DNA of 64,000 nucleotides. Origin: Bacteroidaceae bacterium (GTDB lineage Bacteria > Bacteroidota > Bacteroidia > Bacteroidales > Bacteroidaceae). The DNA lies in assembly GCA_900770655.1 (NCBI GenBank), contig CAAGLA010000014.1, positions 1-64,000 of the forward strand, given 5' to 3'. Made by a program: the position numbers and the translations under genes. Shown in pieces: positions 1-9,018 of the stretch (its first letter is position 1; each line of letters opens with the position of its first letter). The notes beneath the pieces were generated by a model, which was not told where the DNA came from, did no database searches, and was given only the letters and a program-made list of their open reading frames with translations.

Positions 1-933
1 CCCGGTCACGATATCGGTACAGTGACAATGACAGGCCGTCTTGTTCTTCTGCAACTTAAAAAGACACGTCTGACGCCTGAAAGCGAGTTCAAGCGCATAT
101 ACCGCAAGGCACGCGCCGTAGATATGGAGAAATTTCAGGAGGCCAAAGCACGTGAGCACGAGACAATGATACGCTCACGCCAGATAGCAAAGGATCTGAA
201 TCTCGAAATGAAGATTGGCGATGTTGAGTATCAGGGCGACGGTCAGAAGGCGATTTTCTATTATATTGCCGACAACCGCGTCGACTTCCGCCAGCTTATT
301 AAGGTTCTTGCCGATGCCTTTAAGATAAAGATTGAGATGAAGCAGATTGGTGCACGTCAGGAGGCCGGGCGCATAGGCGGCATTGGCCCTTGCGGGCGCG
401 AACTATGCTGTGCTACATTTACAACCAACTTTGTATCAGTATCTACATCGGCCGCCCGTTTTCAGGATATCTCACTCAATCCTCAGAAACTTGCAGGGCA
501 GTGTGCTAAACTCAAATGCTGTCTTAACTACGAAGTAGATGCATACGTCGAGGCTTCGCGTCGCTTGCCTGCCCGCGATATTGAACTGGAAACACAGGAC
601 GGTGTCTATTACTTCTTCAAGTGCGATATACTACGCGGCGAGGTTACATATTCAACCGACAAGCATATACCCGCGAATCTTGTTACTATTCCGGCGCGTC
701 GTGCTTTTGCCGTAATAGAGATGAACAAACGTGGCGAGCGACCTGAAAGTCTGCAAGCGGGTAACCAGCAAGAATCGAAACGCCCCGTTGACCTCTTGGA
801 GCAGGAAAACATTGACCGTTTCGATAACACATCGAGAAACAACAAGAAACGCCGCAAGGGTGGTGCCCGTACCGATAAAAAGAGAGGTAATGGTAGGAAA
901 GAGAAAGGCCAGAACAACAAGCCTAAAGAGTAG
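1..933 (+). CDS. PSP1-domain protein, RicT-like (5' end outside window)
   Basis: The frame is open to base 1, and the codons before the first ATG (position 22) read as the expected PSP1 sequence (GHDIGTVTMTGRLV), so the true start lies upstream of the window. PSP1 proteins are the RicT/YaaT family; in Bacillus RicT works with RicA and RicF in an Fe-S-containing complex that affects RNA maturation. Visible here are the cysteine groups CGRELCC and LKCCLNYEVDAY, the positions that bind the cluster in that family. The last 60 or so residues are a hydrophilic, very basic tail (KKRRKGG, RTDKKRGNGRKEKG) seen in Bacteroidetes members. The 3' end overlaps gldH by 44 nt in another frame, so the two are probably cotranscribed. 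The family assignment is secure; the role in this organism is inferred. Confidence 0.88.
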   Translation, partial: PGHDIGTVTMTGRLVLLQLKKTRLTPESEFKRIYRKARAVDMEKFQEAKAREHETMIRSRQIAKDLNLEMKIGDVEYQGDGQKAIFYYIADNRVDFRQLIKVLADAFKIKIEMKQIGARQEAGRIGGIGPCGRELCCATFTTNFVSVSTSAARFQDISLNPQKLAGQCAKLKCCLNYEVDAYVEASRRLPARDIELETQDGVYYFFKCDILRGEVTYSTDKHIPANLVTIPARRAFAVIEMNKRGERPESLQAGNQQESKRPVDLLEQENIDRFDNTSRNNKKRRKGGARTDKKRGNGRKEKGQNNKPKE

Positions 934-1417
934 CATTGCTGCATTGCTGTTGGGTGCGGTTTTTCTTCTGCAGTCGTGCGACGGCGCGCTCTTTCACAGT
1001 TTTAAGTCTGTTGGGAATATGGAGTGGAGCCGGTGCGACACGCTGGAATTTACCTATAGTAACAGCAGGGCGGGCGCCGCGGTGGTGTGTGCCGGAATGA
1101 GCATAGAGGTACGTCACACTGCGTCGTATAGATTCAAGAATCTTCTTGTGCGTGCCGAAGTGCTTAACAGTTGCGACAGCACCATTGTGGTAGACACGCT
1201 CTCTTGTGTCATTTACGACGACAACGGAATAAGGTGCGGCTCAACAACGGGTACAATGTATCAGCAATCGACCGAGCCTTCGGTATTGCATTTCCCACAG
1301 GCCGACACGTTAAAAATAAAGCTCTCACATATTATGGACGAAGAGCTGCTGCAGGGCGTGTGCGATGTAGGCATCAAGCTCGTAGAGTCTTCTGCTCCCT
1401 GTCGGCATCAATTCTAA
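890..1417 (+). CDS. gldH: GldH-type gliding motility/T9SS-associated lipoprotein
   Basis: This 175-residue lipoprotein has a basic N-terminus, a hydrophobic segment and a lipobox (FLLQSC, Cys about residue 27), so it should be anchored in the envelope. Content and position directly after a PSP1 gene match GldH, a lipoprotein needed for gliding in Flavobacterium johnsoniae and conserved in many non-gliding Bacteroidetes. The start at 890 was preferred to an upstream in-frame ATG at 731 because it gives a proper lipoprotein signal and follows a purine-rich stretch (AGAGAGG). The gene overlaps the preceding gene by 44 nt and overlaps convergent rodA by 44 nt, an unusually compact arrangement. 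Its biochemical function is not known. Confidence 0.82.
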   Translation: MVGKRKARTTSLKSSIAALLLGAVFLLQSCDGALFHSFKSVGNMEWSRCDTLEFTYSNSRAGAAVVCAGMSIEVRHTASYRFKNLLVRAEVLNSCDSTIVVDTLSCVIYDDNGIRCGSTTGTMYQQSTEPSVLHFPQADTLKIKLSHIMDEELLQGVCDVGIKLVESSAPCRHQF

Positions 1418-2849
1418 GGAACGTGAAGAGAAGTATGGAGAATCCGAGGAACGAAGAGCCTCCATAGCTAAAGAACGGCAGCGGAATGCCAATCACAGGC
1501 ATTATACCTATCACCATTCCAATATTTATTGCAAAGTGGAAAAAGTATATCGCGGCAAGTGAGTACCCGAATACCCTCCCGAATCTGTCGTTTTGTCTTT
1601 CGGCAAGGTATATCAGCCTTAATACAAAGGCTATGAATACTGTCATAACAAACAGAGAACCTGTAAATCCTTGCTCCTCGCCAATAGTGCAGAATATGAA
1701 GTCTGTGTCCTGCTCCGGCACATATTTGAGCTTTGTCTGTGTACCTTTCAGGAACCCTTTTCCTGTGATACCGCCGGAGCCTATGGCTATCTTTGACTGG
1801 TGAACATTATATCCTGCACCCGACAAATCCTCGGTAAGTCCAAGCAGAACCTCAATCCTCACCTGCTGGTGTGGCTTAAGTACGTTGTACATAACATAGT
1901 TGCAGGAGTTATAGAAAACAATTGCCCCAACAATGTAAATTGCAACCCATAGATTCTTGCTCTCTTTGTTCAGCCTTATCCTCAGCAGCATATATATGGT
2001 GTTGAAAGCAAGCAACAGGTACTGTACTGTCATTATATTGAACTCAATTATATATATTGCCACCCAATAGGAGAGAAGAGTTCCGGCAAGGTTGGTTGCA
2101 AGCAGTACCAAGAATGTCTTGTCGTGCTTGCACCAGAATTTTATCATTAGAATGGAGAATATCTGAATGAGCACTGTTACGGCGTATGGACCTACAGCCA
2201 CAGGAAGCTCTTCGAACATTGTTTTTCCATACTTTATTCCCACTACAAAATAGACCACCGCGCTCGCTCCCATCAGCAGGAATATACCTGTCATACCCTC
2301 TCTGTAGAGAACCAGAAAGAGTGCAAGATAGACAAGGGCGCTGCCGGTCTCCTTCTGCCCCACAATAATTATCATAGGCAGCAGTATAATGGCTACGCAC
2401 CGCAGAAAATCCCTGTTGTCTTTAATGTTGAACTCCCTGCGCCCTATGAATGCAGCAAGAGCAAGAGCTGTGGCCGATTTCATAAACTCGGCCGGCTGTA
2501 TGCTGAATGAACCTATAGATATCCACGAGTGGGAACCTTTTATGTCTTTGGCTATGAATATGGTTACTATTCCTAGCAACAGTGTCGCTATGTAGGCTAT
2601 TCCCGAAATGTTTCGGTATGTGTGCTTGGGTATACACAATAGAACCAATCCTACAATTACCGAAACGCCCATCCACAAGGCTTGCTTGCCGGTACGTTGG
2701 CTTTGGTCGAAGAACTCTATGAAACTTGTCTCAATATAGCTGTAGCTTGCACCGCAGACGGCCATCCACCCCATAATCGCAAGTGCGCAGTACATTATAA
2801 TAGTACACCAGTCAATAGCCGTGAATATGTTACCTCTCCCCTGCTGCAT
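1374..2849 (-). CDS. rodA: Rod shape-determining protein RodA (SEDS peptidoglycan polymerase)
   Basis: SEDS-family glycosyltransferase of 491 residues that polymerises lipid II into glycan strands together with PBP2 in the elongasome. Family signatures are visible: SIQPAEFMKSA near residue 120, the long loop with YNVHQSKIAIGSGGITGKGF, and the C-terminal YVPEQDTDFIF and GIPLPFFSYGGSS. It is longer than the roughly 370-residue E. coli protein because of extra membrane segments between about residues 200 and 310, as is usual in Bacteroidetes RodA. It starts with ATG 20 nt inside the end of mrdA, indicating translational coupling. It is the last gene of the leftward purH-mreBCD-mrdA-rodA cluster, and its 3' end overlaps convergent gldH. 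Confidence 0.96.
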   Translation of the reverse strand: MQQGRGNIFTAIDWCTIIMYCALAIMGWMAVCGASYSYIETSFIEFFDQSQRTGKQALWMGVSVIVGLVLLCIPKHTYRNISGIAYIATLLLGIVTIFIAKDIKGSHSWISIGSFSIQPAEFMKSATALALAAFIGRREFNIKDNRDFLRCVAIILLPMIIIVGQKETGSALVYLALFLVLYREGMTGIFLLMGASAVVYFVVGIKYGKTMFEELPVAVGPYAVTVLIQIFSILMIKFWCKHDKTFLVLLATNLAGTLLSYWVAIYIIEFNIMTVQYLLLAFNTIYMLLRIRLNKESKNLWVAIYIVGAIVFYNSCNYVMYNVLKPHQQVRIEVLLGLTEDLSGAGYNVHQSKIAIGSGGITGKGFLKGTQTKLKYVPEQDTDFIFCTIGEEQGFTGSLFVMTVFIAFVLRLIYLAERQNDRFGRVFGYSLAAIYFFHFAINIGMVIGIMPVIGIPLPFFSYGGSSFLGFSILLFTFLRIDADREQKTLRA

Positions 2850-4674
2850 ATCTTATCACTCTGTTCTGAATTGTTTCGGCCTTAGCCTCGCTCTCTTCGG
2901 AAAGGCTGCCGTTAAGGTATTGTTCCATCATCAGTGCTCCTATGGGCACGCCGTAAGTCGCGCCGAAACCGCCGTTCTCAACATAGACGGCTATTGCTAT
3001 CTTTGGGTTGTGCATAGGCGCGAAACCCATAAATGCCGAGTGGTCCTTGCCCTTGTTCTGTGCTGTACCTGTCTTTCCGCACACCTCAATGCCGGGAAGG
3101 TTTGCACCGCGGCAGGTACCGTCGGTAACGGCAAGGCGCATACCTTCTACAATATGCTCATATACTCCGGCACTCACCATTGTGCTTCTGGGCGTTGTGT
3201 ATATGCTGTCGAGCTCTCCGTCTTCAACAGCCTTCACTATGTGCGGAGTGATGAATGTACCTCTGTTGGCTATAGTTGCTCCCAAGTTGGCTATCTGCAA
3301 TGGGGTGAGCGTTACTTCGCCCTGTCCTATAGCAATGCTTATAACCGTTACAGCCTTCCAGTAATTGCCATAGTGACGTGTGTAGAATTCGGCATTCGGT
3401 ATCATACCGCGTACCTCTCCCGGAAGGTCTACTCCCAGCTTGTAGCCGAAACCCATAGATACCATATAGTCGCGCCATACATTCATAGCCTCTTTTGTGC
3501 TGCTGTATTTGCTCGAACCGAACATTCTGTGCAGTCCCCAGCAGAAATAGGCATTGCACGATGTTGCAATGGCTGGTTTCAGAGCTATCGGTGCGGCGTG
3601 TGCGTGGCAGCCAAGCCGGAACCTGTTCATAACGAAACCTCCGTGGCAAGGGAAAGATGTCTCAGTGTCTATAATGCCCTCTTGCATAAATGTAGCGGCC
3701 TGTGATGTTTTGAATGTGGAGCCCGGCGGGTATGTGCCCATAATGGCGCGGTTAAGCAGAGGCTTACGCTTGTCGTTGCTCAGTGCTCTGTGGTTTTCAC
3801 CTCGCTGGCGGCCGGTGAGCAGTGCCGGGTCGTACGACGGCGCCGATACCATACATAGAATTTCGCCTGTTGCCGGTTCTATGGCAACTATACTGCCAAT
3901 CTTGTTCTCCATAAGTCTCTCGCCAAGCTGTTGCAGTTCTATATCTATGCTTAGCGTGAGGTCCTTGCCTCTAATGGCTGCCGTGTCCATTTCGCCGCCA
4001 CGGTAATGTCCTTGAATTCGTCCGTGAGCATCGCGCAGAAGCACCTCTGTACCTTTGCTTCCCCTTAGCTCTTCTTCGTACGAAGCCTCAATACCTTGTG
4101 TGCCTATGTAGTCTCCGCGTTGGTAGTAGGGGTCGGCGTCAATCTTCTTTTGCGACACTTCGCCAATATCGCCCAACAATACGCCGGCAGCGCTGTAGTT
4201 ATATTGCCTAATGGAACGCTTTCTCACATAGAAGCCGGGAAAGAGGAACATCTTTTCTTGGAACACTGCAAATTCCTCTGTCGACAGTTGTGTGAAGAAA
4301 ACCTGTTCGGTGTATGGTGAATAGCCGGGGTTGAGTGTCCTGTTCTTGACCCTTTCCATTCGCTCGTTGAACTCATCGATGGTTATGTTCAGCGTGTTGC
4401 ATAATTCGAGAGTGTCAACGCCTTTTATCTCTCTTGGTACAAAGGTTATGTCGTACGAAGGCTTGTTGTATACAAGAAGTTTGCCGTTGCGGTCATACAT
4501 AAGGCCACGCGCAGGGTATGTAGTCTTCTTGTAGAAGGCGTTGCTGTCGGCCATAGTCTTGTAGTCGTCGTTGTTCACTTGAAGGTTGAACAGCTGAATG
4601 GCATACACAATCAGGACAAAGAGTATAACGCCTGACAATATATACTTGCGGTTGTCATAGCTATAATCCTTCAT
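2830..4674 (-). CDS. mrdA: Penicillin-binding protein 2 (elongasome transpeptidase)
   Basis: Class B PBP of 614 residues: a short cytoplasmic tail, one transmembrane helix (about residues 11-30), a PBP dimerisation/pedestal domain (about 50-230) and a transpeptidase domain. All three active-site motifs are present: SxxK as S319-T-F-K322, SxN as S372-C-N374, and KTG at 534-536 (CGKTGTAQNKG). It cross-links peptidoglycan during side-wall growth and partners RodA, whose gene overlaps its 3' end by 20 nt. Six nucleotides separate it from the mreD stop. Length and motif spacing are normal, and it should be a beta-lactam target. Confidence 0.97.
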   Translation of the reverse strand: MKDYSYDNRKYILSGVILFVLIVYAIQLFNLQVNNDDYKTMADSNAFYKKTTYPARGLMYDRNGKLLVYNKPSYDITFVPREIKGVDTLELCNTLNITIDEFNERMERVKNRTLNPGYSPYTEQVFFTQLSTEEFAVFQEKMFLFPGFYVRKRSIRQYNYSAAGVLLGDIGEVSQKKIDADPYYQRGDYIGTQGIEASYEEELRGSKGTEVLLRDAHGRIQGHYRGGEMDTAAIRGKDLTLSIDIELQQLGERLMENKIGSIVAIEPATGEILCMVSAPSYDPALLTGRQRGENHRALSNDKRKPLLNRAIMGTYPPGSTFKTSQAATFMQEGIIDTETSFPCHGGFVMNRFRLGCHAHAAPIALKPAIATSCNAYFCWGLHRMFGSSKYSSTKEAMNVWRDYMVSMGFGYKLGVDLPGEVRGMIPNAEFYTRHYGNYWKAVTVISIAIGQGEVTLTPLQIANLGATIANRGTFITPHIVKAVEDGELDSIYTTPRSTMVSAGVYEHIVEGMRLAVTDGTCRGANLPGIEVCGKTGTAQNKGKDHSAFMGFAPMHNPKIAIAVYVENGGFGATYGVPIGALMMEQYLNGSLSEESEAKAETIQNRVIRYAAGER

Positions 4675-4680
4675 ACTCTT

Positions 4681-5187
4681 TTATATCTGTCGGCCGGTGA
4701 AAAGTTCCATTACGGCAACAAAAAGCATAGTAAGCAGTGTGCTTGAAAGAATGCTTGCTATGAGTGTGCCGGGGTAGCTTATGGTAAACAGTTCCAGAAG
4801 GAACAGTGCTGTATAGAATGCAGTGGTGCAGAGTAGGGCGTATGTTATGTATCCGCCCCATTTTATTGTCTTTACTCCCGGAACAAAGTCGTCGGGCATT
4901 CCTTTATGTGTGAATGTCGCAAGTATGTAGTTCCTAAGAAAGCATACAGCTGTCATTGCGGCGGCGTTTATACCGGGTGTGTTGGAGAACATATCAACGG
5001 CAAGCCCGCCTACGAAACCCCATATAAGCAGTTCCGATGTTTTTGTGTGGCGCGGCATCTTGAGTATGAATATCAGCAGCACGTACGCGGTGGCGTACCC
5101 GAACAGGTGTATCCTGCCCAGTATAAGAACCTGTACCGCAATGAGCAGAACAAAGTTGCGTATCTGTTTAAGTGTGTTGCTTGTCAT
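4681..5187 (-). CDS. mreD: Rod shape-determining protein MreD
   Basis: Small polytopic membrane protein of 168 residues with five or six hydrophobic segments and few conserved residues, as expected for MreD. It sits between mreC and mrdA in the cell-shape operon. Its ATG overlaps the mreC stop as ATGA (5184-5187). MreD is an integral membrane component of the MreBCD-RodA-PBP2 complex. The call rests mainly on topology, size and position; motifs such as GFVGGLAVDMFSNTPGINA fit the family. Confidence 0.92.
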   Translation of the reverse strand: MTSNTLKQIRNFVLLIAVQVLILGRIHLFGYATAYVLLIFILKMPRHTKTSELLIWGFVGGLAVDMFSNTPGINAAAMTAVCFLRNYILATFTHKGMPDDFVPGVKTIKWGGYITYALLCTTAFYTALFLLELFTISYPGTLIASILSSTLLTMLFVAVMELFTGRQI

Positions 5188-6035
5188 CTCTCCTCAACCT
5201 GTTTTTCCAGTTCTTCCTGTTCTTTCTTGCTGTCGTTACCAACGATAAACAAGTTGTCTATGCTGCCAAAATCGACAAAAAGTTTTACTCGTGCCTTGTA
5301 GAAAAGCCCGTCGTCGGAATCCACGATACTCTCAATGCTGCCCACAGGCAGTCCTTCGGGGAAAATAGAGGAGAAACCGCTCGTTACAACAGTGTCTCCG
5401 CTTGTGAATTCGGCATATCTTGGCAGGTCTACAAGGTAGGAATATCCGGCATCGTCGCCATCCCATTGCAAAGTGCAATAGCTGTTGCTCCCTTTTACCC
5501 TGCAGCTGAGACGGCTCTTGCTGTTAAGCAGTGGAAGTACAATCGTGAAGTTATCGGACGATGTATATGTAATTCCCACAACGCCCTTGTCGTTGAATAC
5601 GCCCATCTGCGGTGTAACACGGTCTTCTTTCCCCTTGTCAATGGTAATGAAGTAGTTGGCATCTTTAATGGTGCTGTTCACAACCCTTGCTGTGAGGTAG
5701 TAGAAACCGCTTTCTGCACTCTCTTTTGTGTATGGGCTGCCGGCAATGGCTGCACTGTCCCTGTATGCGCTTAGTTCCTCTTTCAGCCTGCTTGTCTCGT
5801 TTATCAGTTCCCTGTTGTGCTGCAACAAGGCCTCATTCTCGTCTTTAAGCCCGAAGTAGCTGTCGATGTCGGTAATTGCGGCAAAGATATTGCCGGCAAT
5901 GCCGTTTGCCGAAGTGAACATAGCCGCGCTCTGATAGTTGTTGAAACTGACAATAAGCACAAAACTGATTCCTTCCAGCAAGAGGAACAGGAACCAGTGA
6001 TTGTGCTTTATAAGAAAGTTTATTATCTTCTGCAC
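5184..6035 (-). CDS. mreC: Rod shape-determining protein MreC
   Basis: MreC of 283 residues: an N-terminal transmembrane helix (about residues 13-30), a coiled coil (about 65-90, ENEALLQHNRELINETSRLKEE region) and a C-terminal beta-barrel domain with GVVGITYTSSDNFTIVLPLLN and the FPEGLPVG motif. In the periplasm it scaffolds PBP2 and RodA and couples them to cytoplasmic MreB. The start codon is GTG at 6035, since no suitable ATG precedes the membrane helix. The last residues are highly charged (KKEQEELEKQVEER). It overlaps mreD by 4 nt and lies 13 nt after mreB. Confidence 0.96.
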   Translation of the reverse strand: MQKIINFLIKHNHWFLFLLLEGISFVLIVSFNNYQSAAMFTSANGIAGNIFAAITDIDSYFGLKDENEALLQHNRELINETSRLKEELSAYRDSAAIAGSPYTKESAESGFYYLTARVVNSTIKDANYFITIDKGKEDRVTPQMGVFNDKGVVGITYTSSDNFTIVLPLLNSKSRLSCRVKGSNSYCTLQWDGDDAGYSYLVDLPRYAEFTSGDTVVTSGFSSIFPEGLPVGSIESIVDSDDGLFYKARVKLFVDFGSIDNLFIVGNDSKKEQEELEKQVEER

Positions 6036-6048
6036 GGCCTTTCAGGGT

Positions 6049-7065
6049 TTATCTCATAAGGAATGGATAAGAGAGGTCGTTTAGTGCCAGTGCGGTACCT
6101 TTGGCAACGCAGTAGAGCGGGTTTTCGGCAATGTGGAACGGAATGTTTATCTTGTTGGACAAACGCTTGTCGAGTCCACGAAGCAATGCACCGCCACCTG
6201 CAAGGTAAATGCCGTTGTGTACAATGTCGGCATAGAGTTCGGGCGGTGTGTGCTCGAGTGCGCTTATAATGGCATTCTCTATCTTAATGATGGACTTGTC
6301 AATACAGTGTGCAATTTCTTGGTAGCATACAGGTACCTCTATAGGCATTGCGGTTATTCTGTTCGGTCCGTGTACGATGTAGTCCTGAGGAGCTTCATCG
6401 CCCAAGTCGGTAAGTGCCGAACCTACGTGAATCTTTATACGCTCGGCCATACGCTCACTGACACGTACATTGTGCTGGCGGCTCATATAGTCCTGTATGT
6501 CGGCAGTGAAGTCGTCACCGGCTGTGCGCAGAGAACCGTTCGACACTATACCGCCAAGTGAAATTACGGCAATTTCTGTAGAACCGCCACCTATGTCAAC
6601 CACCATATTGCCTTCGGGTGCGGTAACGTCAAGACCAATACCCAAAGCCGATGCCATTGGCTCGTAAATTAGGTAAACATCGCGGCCGCCGGCGTGTTCG
6701 GCCGAGTCGCGTACAGCACGAAGCTCAACTTCGGTAGAGCCGTATGGTACGCCAATAACCATACGCAGTGAAGGGGTAAATATTTTGCTGCCCATATTTA
6801 CCTTGTCTATGAAACCGCGCATCATCATTTCGCAGGCATAGAAGTCTGCAATGACTCCGTCTCTCAGCGGGCGTATAGTCTGTATGTTGGGGTTGGTTTT
6901 TTCGTGCATCTGCTTTGCTTTTTCACCAACAGCCATCATCTTCTTTTGTCCGTCGATAGCCACTACCGAAGGCTCGTCAACAACTATTTTACCGTTGTAC
7001 GATATAATGGTGTTGGCTGTACCCAAGTCAATGGCAACATCTCTTGTGAATGAAAATAGACCCAT
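6049..7065 (-). CDS. mreB: Rod shape-determining protein MreB (bacterial actin)
   Basis: Actin-fold ATPase of 338 residues that forms membrane-associated filaments guiding elongation. The phosphate-1 motif VAIDLGTANTIISYNG, the DIGGGSTEIAVISLGG phosphate-2 motif and the C-terminal GIYLAGGGALLRG adenosine motif are intact. The N-terminus (MGLFSFTRD) contains the hydrophobic membrane-contact residues seen in MreB. It begins 21 nt after the purH stop and is followed by mreC after 13 nt, so it is likely read on the same transcript. Length and motifs are standard. Confidence 0.98.
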   Translation of the reverse strand: MGLFSFTRDVAIDLGTANTIISYNGKIVVDEPSVVAIDGQKKMMAVGEKAKQMHEKTNPNIQTIRPLRDGVIADFYACEMMMRGFIDKVNMGSKIFTPSLRMVIGVPYGSTEVELRAVRDSAEHAGGRDVYLIYEPMASALGIGLDVTAPEGNMVVDIGGGSTEIAVISLGGIVSNGSLRTAGDDFTADIQDYMSRQHNVRVSERMAERIKIHVGSALTDLGDEAPQDYIVHGPNRITAMPIEVPVCYQEIAHCIDKSIIKIENAIISALEHTPPELYADIVHNGIYLAGGGALLRGLDKRLSNKINIPFHIAENPLYCVAKGTALALNDLSYPFLMR

Positions 7066-7085
7066 TCTTTCTCTTCTGTTTAAAA

Positions 7086-8609
7086 TTAATGTTTAAAATG
7101 GCGGAAACCGGTGATAACCATAGCAACGCCGTTTGCATCGCAATAGTCAACCGACTCCTTATCTCTTATAGAACCTCCGGGGTGAACAACCGCAGTAATT
7201 CCTGCCTCGTGTGCTATTTGAACGCAGTCGGGGAAGGGGAAGAATGCGTCGCTTGCCATAACACTGCCTTCGAGCGAGAAACCGAAGCCGCCGGCCTTCT
7301 CAATGGCGTGTCTAAGCGAGTCTACGCGTGAAGTCTGTCCTACTCCGCTTGCAATGAGCTGCTTGTTCTTTGCAAGTACAATAGCATTGCTCTTGCTGTG
7401 CTTTACAATTTTGTTGGCAAAGAGCATATCTTCAATCTCGCTATCCTTTGGCGCAACTTTTGAAACTGTCTGCAGGTCGGCGGCAACCTCTACTTTAGCG
7501 TCGCGGTCCTGCACAAGTACTCCGTTAAGCACGCTGCGGAATGTCTTTGCGGGCAATTCTGTAGATTTCTGAATAAGTATTATGCGGTTTTTCTTCTGTT
7601 TCAATATCTCAAGTGCCTCGCTGTCGTATGCGGGAGCTATTATCACCTCGAAGAAAAGTTCGTTTATCTTTTCGGCTGTAGCCTTGTCTACAGTTGCATT
7701 TGCAATGAGCACACCGCCAAATGCCGAAACGGGGTCGCCGGCAAGTGCAGCTTCCCAAGCTTCGCACAATGTCGGGCGCGAAGCAAGGCCGCAGGCGTTG
7801 TTGTGCTTGAGAATCGCAAAGGTTGTTTCGCCGGCAAAGTCGCCTATAAGCTCAACTGCGGCGTTGATATCGAGCAGGTTGTTGTACGAAATCTCCTTTC
7901 CGTGAATCTGCTCCAGCATATCGTTGAATTTCCCGTAGAAGGCACCCTTCTGGTGGGGGTTCTCTCCGTAACGGAGCGACATTGGAGTGTCGTTGGTCTG
8001 GCGGAACGCGCTATGGTCGTCTTTGTCGAAATAGTTGAATATTGCCGAATCGTATGCCGATGAAACTGCGAAAGCCTCGCGAGCGAAGAAACGGCGCTCT
8101 TCGAGAGTTGTCTGTGCACCGCTGTTTTTTAGAATCTCGTAAAGAGGTGCGTACTGAGCCTTGCTGGCAACTATTACAACATCGTTGAAGTTCTTGGCTG
8201 CACCGCGTATCAGTGAAATGCCGCCTATGTCAATCTTCTCAATAATATCGGCTTCAGGTGCTCCCGAAGCAACTGTCTGCTCAAATGGGTAGAGGTCGAC
8301 AATTACAAGGTCTATCTCGGGAATTTCGTACTGTGCCATCTGCTGCTGGTCCTTCTCAAGTTCTCTGCGGCCAAGAATACCGCCAAAAACCTTCGGGTGC
8401 AGGGTCTTTACTCTGCCGCCAAGAATAGAGGGGTAGCCGGTGAGGCTCTCTACAGCAGTACAGGGAATACCCAGCGACTCTATGAACTGCTGTGTACCTC
8501 CTGTTGAAATCAACTGTACGCCGTCGGCGTGAAGCATTTTGATAATCTCGTCAAGTCCGTCTTTGTGGAAAACGGAAACAAGTGCTGATTTGATTTTCTT
8601 TGTAGACAT
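7086..8609 (-). CDS. purH: Bifunctional AICAR transformylase / IMP cyclohydrolase
   Basis: PurH of 507 residues catalyses the last two steps of IMP synthesis: formylation of AICAR with 10-formyl-THF and cyclisation of FAICAR. The N-terminal IMP cyclohydrolase (MGS-like) domain (about 1-190) shows STGGTQQFIESLG, TGYPSILGGRVKTLHPKVFGGIL and the KNFNDV motif. The C-terminal transformylase domain shows LRYGENPHQKGAFY, AILKHNNACG and VHPGGSIRD. It is the first gene of the purH-mreBCD-mrdA-rodA cluster, an arrangement common in Bacteroidetes. A hairpin-forming leader lies in front (8657-8691). Confidence 0.98.
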   Translation of the reverse strand: MSTKKIKSALVSVFHKDGLDEIIKMLHADGVQLISTGGTQQFIESLGIPCTAVESLTGYPSILGGRVKTLHPKVFGGILGRRELEKDQQQMAQYEIPEIDLVIVDLYPFEQTVASGAPEADIIEKIDIGGISLIRGAAKNFNDVVIVASKAQYAPLYEILKNSGAQTTLEERRFFAREAFAVSSAYDSAIFNYFDKDDHSAFRQTNDTPMSLRYGENPHQKGAFYGKFNDMLEQIHGKEISYNNLLDINAAVELIGDFAGETTFAILKHNNACGLASRPTLCEAWEAALAGDPVSAFGGVLIANATVDKATAEKINELFFEVIIAPAYDSEALEILKQKKNRIILIQKSTELPAKTFRSVLNGVLVQDRDAKVEVAADLQTVSKVAPKDSEIEDMLFANKIVKHSKSNAIVLAKNKQLIASGVGQTSRVDSLRHAIEKAGGFGFSLEGSVMASDAFFPFPDCVQIAHEAGITAVVHPGGSIRDKESVDYCDANGVAMVITGFRHFKH

Positions 8610-8656
8610 ATTTATTCTGTATTTGTTGTTTATTCTGTTGATTATAAATGCAATAA

Positions 8657-8691
8657 GCGAGAAAACAGGGTGGGGTGCCCTATTTTCTCGC
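8657..8691 (-). promoter_or_regulatory. Hairpin in purH leader
   Basis: An inverted repeat with arms GCGAGAAAA and TTTTCTCGC, extendable to about 13 bp with a G-U pair and enclosing a GC-rich loop, lies 48-82 nt upstream of the purH start. On the minus strand it directly follows TAACTTCG (8687-8694), a near match to the Bacteroidetes -7 box TAnnTTTG. It would therefore sit at the very 5' end of the mRNA, as in the metK leader at 54151-54180. It may stabilise the 5' end or act as an operator; no known riboswitch was recognised. Confidence 0.45.
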
Positions 8692-8694
8692 GAA

Positions 8695-9018
8695 GTTAAC
8701 TTTTTTTGCCCGATTTTACACTACAAAAAGATTGTTATTTATCAACAATTTAGTATTATTTAGAAGCTGCGTATGACTTTTGCTCAGTAGATTCTTTTTA
8801 CAGCAATTCGCATATCCGTCACTTGCAATGTATATCGTAGCTGTAGTTTCTAAAAAATATCATCTCAACATTTCGTCGAGCCTTTAATAAACTTGGCAAC
8901 CTGCTGCTGTCCGGTTGTTCCGTAGATGCTTTTTCCGGGTATCGAGATCGCTGTGCCGAAGCTCTTTACATACTCCTTACAACCAAATGATTCGAGTTTT
9001 CTGAAATGACAACTCAAG
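8695..9018. other. Intergenic stretch, no convincing gene
   Basis: This AT-rich stretch between the purH leader and the end of the 177-residue ORF holds no gene I can support. On the minus strand a 70-codon frame starting with TTG (8865-9077) overlaps the end of the upstream gene in another frame. Its last 45 or so residues look protein-like (KSFGTAISIPGKSIYGTT), so a decayed gene end is possible, but nothing in it is recognisable. Confidence 0.35.

Noticed and set aside
2821..3705. 294-codon rightward frame opposite mrdA
   Set aside because: Cysteine/valine/tyrosine-rich shadow frame on the strand opposite PBP2, whose active-site motifs are all intact.
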